A stretch of DNA of 7,804 nucleotides from Candidatus Caldarchaeum sp. (GTDB lineage: Archaea > Thermoproteota > Nitrososphaeria_A > Caldarchaeales > Caldarchaeaceae), in the NCBI GenBank assembly GCA_025058435.1, contig JANXEM010000050.1:1-7804 (forward strand), in the 5' to 3' direction. The notes beneath the pieces were generated by a model, which saw nothing but the letters and a program-made list of their open reading frames with translations, had not been told where the DNA came from and did no database searches. Position numbers and translations under genes: made by a program. Shown one piece after another: positions 1 to 5,547 of this stretch (positions within the stretch are counted from its first letter, which is position 1; every line of letters starts with the position of its first letter).

Positions 1-112
1 GGCGACGAGGGCTCCCGTAGAAGACGGGTTTGATGGGGCGGGGGTGTACGGATGGAGGCTTCGGCCGGACATCCTCAGCCCGCCGCTCCCAACCGCCCGA
101 GTGGCCTAAGGA
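1..112 (+). rRNA. 23S ribosomal RNA, 3' end (partial)
   Basis: This is the 3' terminal part of a large-subunit rRNA gene; the body lies to the left of the window. The segment at about 17-48 has the conserved domain VI pattern GUAGAAGACGGGUUUGAU followed by a G-rich strand and GGUGUA, which corresponds to the last ~100 nt of bacterial and archaeal 23S. Helices can be drawn directly: CCCGT(14-18)/ACGGG(24-28); GGCGGG(37-42)/CCCGCC(79-84); GGATG(50-54)/CATCC(70-74), the last enclosing GGC-TTCG-GCC (57-66). The stretch 75-110 lines up base for base with the known 3' terminal strand (CCG...CUAAU...CCG.GAGGCUUAA in E. coli). The exact end (about 110-114) is estimated from that alignment. No 5S rRNA or tRNA follows. 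Confidence 0.87.
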
Positions 113-561
113 AATCCGTCCGGGCGAAAACGCATCCCACCCATTTGGACGCGGCGATTATTTTGATCTGAGACGCATGGTTTTCGTGTGTTTTCGATCA
201 TTTGGGATGCGTCTTCTTGTGTTCTGCAGTTGAGGACGGCGACGACGTCATATGACCCGGCAGACAGCAGGGCTATGCAGCTTTCATCCATATCAGCCAA
301 TTTCTCCCCCAAATTCCTTATGTCTACGGAGCCGTTGGTCCTTATCAAAAGCATCAGCCGACATCCAAACCCAATCTTCGAGTCGTCCAAAATGGTGACG
401 TAACCCTTGATGTATCCGAGGTTTTCGAGCTTTTTGACCCTTTTCGAAACCGTCGCGGGGCTGACTCCCAGAGACTTTGCCATATCTTTGATGGTTATTC
501 GTGCGTCGGTTTTCAACAGGTTGATGATGCCCATATCCAGGTCTTCGGGCTTCATCCTCAT
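106..561 (-). CDS. Lrp/AsnC family transcriptional regulator, atypical C-terminus
   Basis: A 151-residue protein with the two-part plan of feast/famine regulators. Residues 5-60 form the AsnC-type winged helix-turn-helix (DLDMGIINLLKTDARIT, then IKDMAKSLGVSPATVSKRVKKLENLGYI with the recognition helix at about 33-46). Residues 66-127 begin the RAM effector-binding/oligomerisation domain (GCRLMLLIRT, then SYDVVAVLNC). The expected final part of RAM (a Pro-Gly-Val turn and a beta strand) is not convincing: residues 128-151 are polar and rich in Asn and Arg. They are read from the antisense of the 23S trailer, and the stop lies within the rRNA 3' end. A frameshift near 185-195 is possible. The start ATG at 561 sits about 23 bp from a TATA box, which fits a leaderless transcript; ATG 555 is an alternative. 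The target genes are not shown by the sequence. It lies 54 bp downstream of hypE but seems to have its own promoter. Confidence 0.82.
   Translation of the reverse strand: MRMKPEDLDMGIINLLKTDARITIKDMAKSLGVSPATVSKRVKKLENLGYIKGYVTILDDSKIGFGCRLMLLIRTNGSVDIRNLGEKLADMDESCIALLSAGSYDVVAVLNCRTQEDASQMIENTRKPCVSDQNNRRVQMGGMRFRPDGFP
130..212. repeat. 10-bp perfect inverted repeat in the rRNA trailer / Lrp 3' end
   Basis: ACGCATCCCA at 130-139 is the exact reverse complement of TGGGATGCGT at 203-212, separated by 63 bp. It lies just after the 23S end and inside the last quarter of the Lrp reading frame. It could fold in the rRNA trailer or mark a rearrangement. Archaeal rRNA processing stems normally pair the 3' trailer with sequence upstream of 23S, so this internal pairing is not the standard stem. 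Chance is possible. Confidence 0.4.
155..200 (+). terminator. possible rRNA transcription stop region (oligo-T tracts)
   Basis: Downstream of the 23S end the plus strand has several short T-rich tracts (ATTATTTTG near 157-165, GGTTTTCG near 179-186, GTTTTCG near 190-196). Archaeal termination commonly uses T-rich tracts without a required hairpin, so this is a plausible place for the rRNA transcript to stop. The tracts are short and lie within the 3' end of the facing Lrp gene, so codon use could also explain them. Confidence 0.22.
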
Positions 562-580
562 CTTGGATACGTCTTCGGTG

Positions 581-587
581 CTATTAA
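581..587 (-). promoter_or_regulatory. TATA box for the Lrp-like gene
   Basis: On the minus strand the sequence TTAATAG is centred about 23 bp upstream of ATG 561, within an AT-rich patch (ATAATTGTTAATAG) between hypE and the Lrp gene. The spacing would put the transcription start at or next to the ATG, and there is no Shine-Dalgarno in front of it. This fits a leaderless archaeal promoter and argues against the regulator depending only on read-through from hypE. Confidence 0.5.
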
Positions 588-615
588 CAATTATGGAGGT
601 CCGTTGGGCTGGGTT

Positions 616-1668
616 TCAGCAGATTCGGGGGACGATTTCACCGGTCGGAGGCTCGAGCACCCTATAGCCTCCGATAAGGGTTTTCATGACGACGAAGCTG
701 ACGTCCCTGATGTTTGGCCGTGCTTCACCTATGATTTTGGCGTCCCTGAAACCCGATGAATGGATTGTTTCAAGCACCTGTTCCGCGGCTTCGGGTTTGA
801 CGGCAAGCACGGCCACGCCTTCAGTGGCGAGGCTTAAAGGGTCGATACCCATCATTTCGCAGAGCGCCGAAACAGGCTCCCTCAGCGGTATTTCGGCCTC
901 GTCGATGAATATGGACAGGTTTGAAGAACGTGCCCAGTCGTGCAAAACCATCGAAAGCCCTCCCCTCGTGGGGTCGCGGGCGGCGTCGATATAGCGGATG
1001 TGTTCGTCGAGGAGAGGCTTCATCAGATTGGTCAACGGTCTTACGTCGCTCCGGAATTCGGTCGATTCGAACCGGTGCTGGGCAGCGAGAACAGCCGCTC
1101 CATGCTCGCCCACAGTCCCCGAAACGATTATCTTGTCGCCGGCGGAAAGGTTTTTGTCCGCTATAATTTTTTCCGCGAACCCGATACCCGTGGTCGCCAC
1201 AATCATCTGGTCAAGCTGGCCACGGGGCATGACTTTGAAGTCTCCGCCGACGAGCTTCACGTTTTCCGCGGCGAAGACGTCGACCATCGAGTCGAAAACA
1301 CGTTCCAACATCGAATATTCTAAGCCTTCTTCGACGACGATCGAGTCGAGGGCCGCGAATGGCCTGCCGCCCAGCATCAAGACGTCGTTGATGGTTCCGG
1401 CGGCGGCGAGGGATCCGAGGTCGCCTCCGGGAAAAACCAGCGGATTGACTGTGTAGGCGTCCACTGAAACGACGAGGAAGGTGCGGTCGTTCAACGGGAT
1501 TGCGGCTGAGTCGTCTGGAAAGTCGATGCCAAGCCCGTTTTCGACGGTTTTGAGGGGGGCGGGAACTCTGCCGAAAACCAGTTTTTCGAGCAGATGAGAT
1601 GTTTCAAGGCCTCCCGAACCCATGGCGAGAGATATTTTTCCAACATCTTCACGTTTCATTTTCGCCAT
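616..1668 (-). CDS. hypE: HypE, carbamoyl dehydratase for NiFe hydrogenase cyanide ligand synthesis
   Basis: HypE is an AIR-synthase (PurM)-like ATPase that accepts the carbamoyl group from HypF on its C-terminal Cys and dehydrates it to a thiocyanate, the source of the active-site CN ligands. The 350-residue length is at the upper end of the family's usual range. The diagnostic tail PRIC (347-350) is present, ending on Cys350. Other family blocks are the glycine-rich MGSGG (16-20), DDSAAI (52-57), VFPGGDLGSLAAAGTINDVLMLGG (78-101 region), EEG (113-115), GGD-KV (141-146), TTGIG (159-163), VSGTVGEHG (182-190), RDPTRGGLS (231-239) and ATEG (281-284). Compared with typical HypE, the usual HGSGG is MGSGG and the usual GDTKV is GDFKV (Phe144 for Thr), so the nucleotide site is somewhat divergent. 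ATG 1668 is chosen because GGGGAG near the hypC stop is in range; ATG 1659 is possible. It is the last gene of the hypDCE set, 10 bp after hypC. Confidence 0.95.
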   Translation of the reverse strand: MAKMKREDVGKISLAMGSGGLETSHLLEKLVFGRVPAPLKTVENGLGIDFPDDSAAIPLNDRTFLVVSVDAYTVNPLVFPGGDLGSLAAAGTINDVLMLGGRPFAALDSIVVEEGLEYSMLERVFDSMVDVFAAENVKLVGGDFKVMPRGQLDQMIVATTGIGFAEKIIADKNLSAGDKIIVSGTVGEHGAAVLAAQHRFESTEFRSDVRPLTNLMKPLLDEHIRYIDAARDPTRGGLSMVLHDWARSSNLSIFIDEAEIPLREPVSALCEMMGIDPLSLATEGVAVLAVKPEAAEQVLETIHSSGFRDAKIIGEARPNIRDVSFVVMKTLIGGYRVLEPPTGEIVPRIC

Positions 1669-1678
1669 TCCGCGTAAA

Positions 1679-1972
1679 TCACTCCCCAGAGCTGGCGAGA
1701 AAACCTTTGTTGAAGAGAGTTTCTGCTTCTTGTTGGCTGATTTCGCCTTTCTTGACGAGCTCTTCCGTTATTTTGTGGATTTTGGTGAATGTTTCAAGGA
1801 ATTGTTGCCGGCTTATTTTCGACACCACAACACCCGCGTGAACCACAACATAATCCCCCTTGTTCAACCCGTCGACCGCGACCACGACCGTCTTCACGAT
1901 GCCGCCGCCGAAATCCACCTCCGCAGTTTCATCCGCCATCTTCAAAACCTTCCCATAAACTCCGAGACACAA
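1679..1972 (-). CDS. hypC: HypC, hydrogenase maturation chaperone (TTG start)
   Basis: HypC is a small chaperone that complexes with HypD, carries the Fe(CN)2CO precursor and hands it to the hydrogenase large subunit; its Cys2 is essential. Starting at TTG 1972 gives a 97-residue protein beginning (M)CLGVYGKV, matching the family's M-C-L-G-P/Y-G-K-V start. The OB-fold-like core follows (AEVDFGGGIVKTVVVAVDGLNKGDYVVVHAGVVVSKI in two stretches, residues about 16-52). A strong GGAGGTGA lies 7 nt upstream of the TTG. An upstream ATG at 2014 would add 14 residues, bury the required Cys and overlap hypD, so it is rejected. The C-terminal part (about 53-97, helical, rich in Lys/Glu/Gln) is somewhat longer than in the common 75-85 residue HypC proteins. 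It sits between hypD (7-nt gap to its stop) and hypE (10 nt), so translation is probably coupled. Confidence 0.93.
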   Translation of the reverse strand: MCLGVYGKVLKMADETAEVDFGGGIVKTVVVAVDGLNKGDYVVVHAGVVVSKISRQQFLETFTKIHKITEELVKKGEISQQEAETLFNKGFLASSGE

Positions 1973-1979
1973 GCTTTTT

Positions 1980-1987
1980 TCACCTCC
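1980..1987 (-). promoter_or_regulatory. Shine-Dalgarno of hypC, overlapping the hypD stop codon
   Basis: On the minus strand GGAGGTGA ends 7 nt before the TTG start of hypC. Its last three bases are the TGA stop of hypD. This strong, well-spaced site decides the hypC start and suggests that ribosomes ending hypD re-initiate on hypC. It contrasts with the leaderless first genes of the window, as expected for internal operon genes in archaea. Confidence 0.85.
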
Positions 1988-3149
1988 AGTCGCGCAAATC
2001 CTCCCGTTCGCCACCGGTCCTTGCCCAGATGGCGCAGGCGCCTTCCCCGGAAACCATACAGGGGCCGTAGGGGTTGAGCGGCGTGCATTCTTTCATGAAA
2101 AATCTGCAATCAGTCGGCTTGGCCATCCCGAGTATAACGTGGCCGCATCTACAGCCCGGAAGCAGGTCATAACGCCAGTTGGATTCGTCGGGCTCCTTCA
2201 TCCCATACGAGGCCAACGCGTCAGCCCATTCATATGTTTCGCGGAAGAAGAGGCCGCTGTCCTCTATGAACCCGATCCCCCTCCACGAAGCTTTACCGAC
2301 CTCGAAAACTTCTGCGATGGCCTTCTGGGCCCGGCGGTTCCCTTCCCAAGTGACGGCCCTCGAATATTCGACGACAACGTCCGGCCTGTCCAAAGCCAGC
2401 ATATGAAGTATCAGTGCCACGGCCATCAACACGTCGAGAGGTTCGAAACCCGCCACCACGGCGGGTATGCCGAAATCCCGCGGCAGGAAAGACCACGCAC
2501 CAGCTCCGACCACCGTCGAAACATGGCCCGGAGCGACAACCCCAGATACCGAACCCACTTTCTCGACTGCGAAACGCGCCGCCGGAGGAGTTAGCCTTCC
2601 AGCCGAAATCACCGTCAAATTTTTCGGATAACCCATCCTTTGCACGGATGTCGCGTATCCGGGAAAAGTTGTTTCGAACCCAACCCCGAGAAAAACAGAA
2701 GACCTTCCATTTCCAGCCGCGTCAGCGACGGCGTCGAGAAAACTATAAACCACTTTGACGTCGCAGCCGTTCATCCTTGCGTCGGAAAGACTCGTGCATC
2801 CGTCGATTTTCCTGACCGCGGGAAGCTTGTAGGCGTCGCCGAAAGTATAGACCGTGTAACCCTCCAAAGCGAGTTTCACCGCGGCCTCGACGTAGAAGGA
2901 CGGGGTGACGCATACGGGGCATCCGGGCCCGGCGATCAGCTCAACCCCTTTTGGAAGAACGCTCCTTATGCCGTAGTGGGCTGTCGTCCATTCGTGTGTG
3001 CCGCAGAAATTCATGATTTTCACGTTTTCGAAGCCGTCAGCCTTCAACCGGTTCCAGTAGTGTTGAATGAGTTTGGCTATTTTCTGAGCGGTTTCTCTGT
3101 CTCTGAAGATTTTCTTCGACAGAGCCGCGAGGTCTTCGGTTTTTTCCAC
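1980..3149 (-). CDS. hypD: HypD, hydrogenase maturation Fe-S protein
   Basis: HypD is a [4Fe-4S] protein that works with HypC as the scaffold on which the Fe(CN)2CO group of [NiFe] hydrogenases is assembled. The 389-residue protein carries all the family signatures: NFCGTHEWTT (47-56, Cys49), AGPGCPVCVTP (73-83, Cys77 and Cys80), GFETT (157-161), VAPGHVS (205-211) and GFEPLDVL (234-241). The C-terminal cluster-binding region has Cys333, Cys335, Cys348, Cys355, Cys364 and Cys372 in GCRCG, DCRFF, ECTPLNPYGPCMVSGEGAC order. The length is close to the family norm of 350-390. The GTG start at 3149 has no in-frame ATG/GTG/TTG in the preceding 70 bp and no Shine-Dalgarno, but a TATA box lies about 27 bp upstream, so the mRNA is probably leaderless. 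It heads the hypDCE operon and is divergent from hypF. Confidence 0.96.
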   Translation of the reverse strand: MEKTEDLAALSKKIFRDRETAQKIAKLIQHYWNRLKADGFENVKIMNFCGTHEWTTAHYGIRSVLPKGVELIAGPGCPVCVTPSFYVEAAVKLALEGYTVYTFGDAYKLPAVRKIDGCTSLSDARMNGCDVKVVYSFLDAVADAAGNGRSSVFLGVGFETTFPGYATSVQRMGYPKNLTVISAGRLTPPAARFAVEKVGSVSGVVAPGHVSTVVGAGAWSFLPRDFGIPAVVAGFEPLDVLMAVALILHMLALDRPDVVVEYSRAVTWEGNRRAQKAIAEVFEVGKASWRGIGFIEDSGLFFRETYEWADALASYGMKEPDESNWRYDLLPGCRCGHVILGMAKPTDCRFFMKECTPLNPYGPCMVSGEGACAIWARTGGEREDLRDWR

Positions 3150-3172
3150 GTATGATATATGGTATTGGATAG

Positions 3173-3179
3173 ATAAAAG
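3173..3179 (-). promoter_or_regulatory. TATA box of the hypDCE operon
   Basis: The minus strand reads GAGCTTTTATCTATCC, with the TTTTAT element centred about 27 bp from the GTG start of hypD at 3149. There is no ribosome-binding site between it and the GTG. This is the standard geometry of an archaeal promoter that starts transcription at the start codon. The element forms one arm of an inverted repeat shared with the hypF promoter. Confidence 0.55.
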
Positions 3180-3203
3180 CTCAACATCCGGCGAGGAGCT
3201 TTT
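3175..3203. repeat. inverted repeat AAAAGCTC-N13-GAGCTTTT in the hypD/hypF divergent control region
   Basis: AAAAGCTC (3175-3182) and GAGCTTTT (3196-3203) are exact reverse complements around a 13-bp spacer, centred at about 3189 in the 88-bp gap between hypD (GTG 3149) and hypF (TTG 3238). Each arm overlaps the putative TATA element of the gene it faces, so the symmetry may simply reflect two back-to-back promoters. It could also be a dimeric regulator's operator, which would let one protein control both transcripts. Confidence 0.55.
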
Positions 3204-3205
3204 TA
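3200..3205 (+). promoter_or_regulatory. possible TATA box of hypF
   Basis: GAGCTTTTTACC on the plus strand resembles the hypDCE promoter element read in the opposite direction. Its TTTTTA is centred about 35 bp before the TTG of hypF, predicting a transcript with a leader of roughly 10 nt and no Shine-Dalgarno. A second AT-rich patch, CTTATCCC (3211-3218), is closer to the leaderless distance and is an alternative. The call is tentative. Confidence 0.35.
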
Positions 3206-3237
3206 CCAGCTTATCCCTTCGATGAACTGGGCCATAG

Positions 3238-5523
3238 TTGAGGGCGGTCAGGATAGTTGTTTCCGGTGTTGTTCAAGGCGTGGGGTTTAGGCCTTTTGTC
3301 TACCGGGTGGCTCGAGAATGCTCAGTCGCCGGCTACGTGAAGAACTTGGGCGGAAGCGGAGTCGAAATTCACGTCGAAGGCACGGTCGACCAGATTGAAA
3401 AATTTATAAAAAGTTTCAAGGCCTTGAAACCCCAGCCGGCCTACATCGAGAAGATGGAAATCACGGAAACCAAGCCGAGAGGCTTGACCGCCTTTGAAAT
3501 TGTTTCAAGCGATTCCGAAAAGCTGAGCCGTTCGATGATTCCCCCAGATTTCGGGATATGCGATGACTGCTTGAAGGAAGTTTTGACTCCCACCCGTTGG
3601 CGTCTTTACGCCTTCAACTCATGTGCTTTCTGCGGTCCAAGATATTCGATGATGGAGAAACTTCCGTACGACAGGGAGAACACGTCGATGGCCGATTTCC
3701 CTCTCTGCAGCGAATGCCTCGAAGACTACCGAAACGCCGACAACATCCGAAGGTTTCACGCGCAGGGCATCAGCTGCCCCGCATGCGGGCCGCGAACATT
3801 TCTGACCGCGAAAGATTCATCGGTGCTCGTCCATGGGTACGATGCTATCGTCGAAGCCTCCGCATTAGTGGAAAAAGGGTTTGTCGTCGCGGTTAAAGGC
3901 GTTGGGGGCTACCATCTCGCCGCATCGGCAACTGAAGACCATGTGGTCGCCCAGCTCCGTGAAAGGAAAAAGAGGCCGTCGAAGCCTTTCGCTGTCATGG
4001 GGTTGGATTTGGAAACTCTTGAGAAAATTGTTTACGTCGATTTCTTTGCTGCAGGGATGCTTCGGTCGCCGAGCAGGCCCATCGTGTTGCTGCGGAAAAG
4101 AGGTTCGGCGGTTTCCGAATTGGTGGCTCCCGGGCTCAAATTTCTCGGCGTTTTTCTTCCCTACACGGCCCTTCATTACCTCTTGCTCAGCAACATGGCC
4201 GACAAGTTCTGCATCATGACGAGCGGGAACCCGCCCGGCGAGCCGATGATAACCGACGATTTTGAAGCACGGAAGAAGCTCGCAGCTTTCGCCGATTATT
4301 TCCTCATCCACAACAGAAGGATGGTCAACAGGGTTGACGACAGCGTCGTCCGTGTCAACGGCGAAAACGCCCTAATACTGAGAAGAGGCAGGGGTTATGC
4401 GCCGCTGTGGATAAGTCTTCCGTTCGCCGCCGACAAACCGGTAGTCGCTTTCGGGGCCATGCTTCAGAACGCTGGATGCGTGGTTTTCGAAGATAAAGCA
4501 GTTCTGACCCCATACGTCGGCGACGTCGACGAATTCAACACGTTGATGGATTTGGAGAAGAACATCGCCTACCTAACCGACTCATACAGGATACAAACCC
4601 AATCAGCGGCCATCGCATGCGACATGCATCCGAGCTACCCGACCACACGACTGGCCCAAACATGGGCTAAACGCCACGACACAGCGTTGCTACAAATCCA
4701 GCACCACTGGGCACACATAGCTTCAGCCATGGCCGACAAAGGAATTGAAGAAGATGTGTTGGGCATCGCCGTCGACGGAGCAGGTTACGGCCAAGACGGA
4801 ACAATCTGGGGCGGCGAAGTAATGAAAGCGAACTACGGAAGCTACGAAAGGCTGGGGTCTTTGAAACCGCAGCCTATGCCCGGAGGAGATTCAGCCGTCT
4901 ACTATCCCGCGAAAATGCTGACGGGGATACTTTCCACTGTCTTGACGGAGCAGGAGGTCGCATCCATCGTGGAAAGGCTTGGGCTGGATGAAGAGGGATT
5001 CCCGCACGGTAGGCGTGAGCTGGAGTTTGTCCTCCGCAACATCAAAAATTACAAAACCCTTACTTCGAGCGCCGGCCGCGTCTTCGACGCCGCAGCCGCT
5101 CTCCTGAAAATCTGTTTGCGTAGAAGTTACGAAGGAGAACCCGCCATCAAGCTCGAATCCGCTTCAGCTCCGACAGACGAAAAGTTTGAAGTCAGAATCG
5201 AAGGAAACCAAGTCGACACGGGTAAGCTTTTGTTAGACGCATTTCTCGCCGTCGAAAGCGGTGTTCCGAAAAGCCGCGTCGCCTACATGGTACAGCATGC
5301 TGTCGGTTACGGCCTCGGCACGATAGCGAAAAAAAGCAGGGGGAGGGAAAGGTTTCTCGTCGTTTCAGGCGGGGCGGCGGTCAACGAACATTTCCTGAAA
5401 GGAGTTTGCGAGGCCGTGGAAAACACTTCGCTGGAGGTCGTGCTACCGGCGCGGGTGCCTGCCAACGACGGCGGAATAGCTTTGGGCCAAGCCGTCATAG
5501 CTGCTTTCAAGACACGTGATTAA
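3238..5523 (+). CDS. hypF: HypF, carbamoyltransferase for hydrogenase maturation
   Basis: HypF uses carbamoyl phosphate and ATP to form carbamoyl adenylate and carbamoylates the C-terminal Cys of HypE. The 761-residue length is typical and all four domains are visible. Residues 3-90 are acylphosphatase-like (VVQGVGFRPFVYR with Arg18, VKNL with Asn36). Residues 105-185 hold two zinc modules, with CxxC pairs at 108/111, 129/132, 157/160 and 180/183. Residues 195-390 are YrdC-like (KGVGGYHLA at 220-228, RPSKPFAVM at 246-254, TSGNPPGEP at 328-336). Residues 400-761 are Kae1/TobZ-like (CDMHPSYPTTRLAQ at 461-474, QHHWAH with His489 and His493, VDGAGYGQDGTIWGGE at 512-527, VVSGGAAVNEHF at 708-719, NDGGIALGQ at 743-751). 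TTG 3238 is used because an in-frame TAG precedes it immediately and no other start occurs before the acylphosphatase core. It is divergent from hypDCE and followed after 24 bp by the amidohydrolase gene. Confidence 0.96.
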   Translation: MRAVRIVVSGVVQGVGFRPFVYRVARECSVAGYVKNLGGSGVEIHVEGTVDQIEKFIKSFKALKPQPAYIEKMEITETKPRGLTAFEIVSSDSEKLSRSMIPPDFGICDDCLKEVLTPTRWRLYAFNSCAFCGPRYSMMEKLPYDRENTSMADFPLCSECLEDYRNADNIRRFHAQGISCPACGPRTFLTAKDSSVLVHGYDAIVEASALVEKGFVVAVKGVGGYHLAASATEDHVVAQLRERKKRPSKPFAVMGLDLETLEKIVYVDFFAAGMLRSPSRPIVLLRKRGSAVSELVAPGLKFLGVFLPYTALHYLLLSNMADKFCIMTSGNPPGEPMITDDFEARKKLAAFADYFLIHNRRMVNRVDDSVVRVNGENALILRRGRGYAPLWISLPFAADKPVVAFGAMLQNAGCVVFEDKAVLTPYVGDVDEFNTLMDLEKNIAYLTDSYRIQTQSAAIACDMHPSYPTTRLAQTWAKRHDTALLQIQHHWAHIASAMADKGIEEDVLGIAVDGAGYGQDGTIWGGEVMKANYGSYERLGSLKPQPMPGGDSAVYYPAKMLTGILSTVLTEQEVASIVERLGLDEEGFPHGRRELEFVLRNIKNYKTLTSSAGRVFDAAAALLKICLRRSYEGEPAIKLESASAPTDEKFEVRIEGNQVDTGKLLLDAFLAVESGVPKSRVAYMVQHAVGYGLGTIAKKSRGRERFLVVSGGAAVNEHFLKGVCEAVENTSLEVVLPARVPANDGGIALGQAVIAAFKTRD

Positions 5524-5526
5524 ATA
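5520..5526 (+). promoter_or_regulatory. TATA box of the amidohydrolase gene, overlapping the hypF stop
   Basis: TTAAATA is centred about 25 bp before the GTG at 5548 and contains the TAA stop of hypF (5521-5523). No Shine-Dalgarno precedes the GTG. The distance is that expected for a leaderless archaeal promoter, so the amidohydrolase gene is probably transcribed independently of hypF although it follows closely on the same strand. Confidence 0.6.
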
Positions 5527-5547
5527 GCCGCTGCTCGACTTTATTAC

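Noticed and set aside
106..560. 5S rRNA or tRNA downstream of the 23S end
   Set aside because: The region is occupied by the Lrp coding frame and shows no 5S or cloverleaf pattern (no GGTTCRANNCC box found by eye).
1679..2014. 111-residue form of HypC starting at ATG 2014
   Set aside because: It overlaps the hypD 3' end and places the essential N-terminal Cys at position 16; the TTG at 1972 with a strong Shine-Dalgarno fits the family.
1622..3155. Long plus-strand open frames across the hypD/hypC region (for example 1622-2077, 2139-2594, 2640-3155)
   Set aside because: They are antisense to clearly conserved HypC and HypD, are compositionally odd (Arg/Pro-rich) and match no family; they arise from the GC-rich codon use of the true genes.
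3222..3290. Short ATG-started frame of 22 codons overlapping the hypF start
   Set aside because: It lies in another frame from hypF, has no recognisable sequence or ribosome-binding site, and ends 50 bp into hypF. The TTG at 3238 explains HypF fully. A regulatory upstream frame cannot be excluded but nothing supports it.
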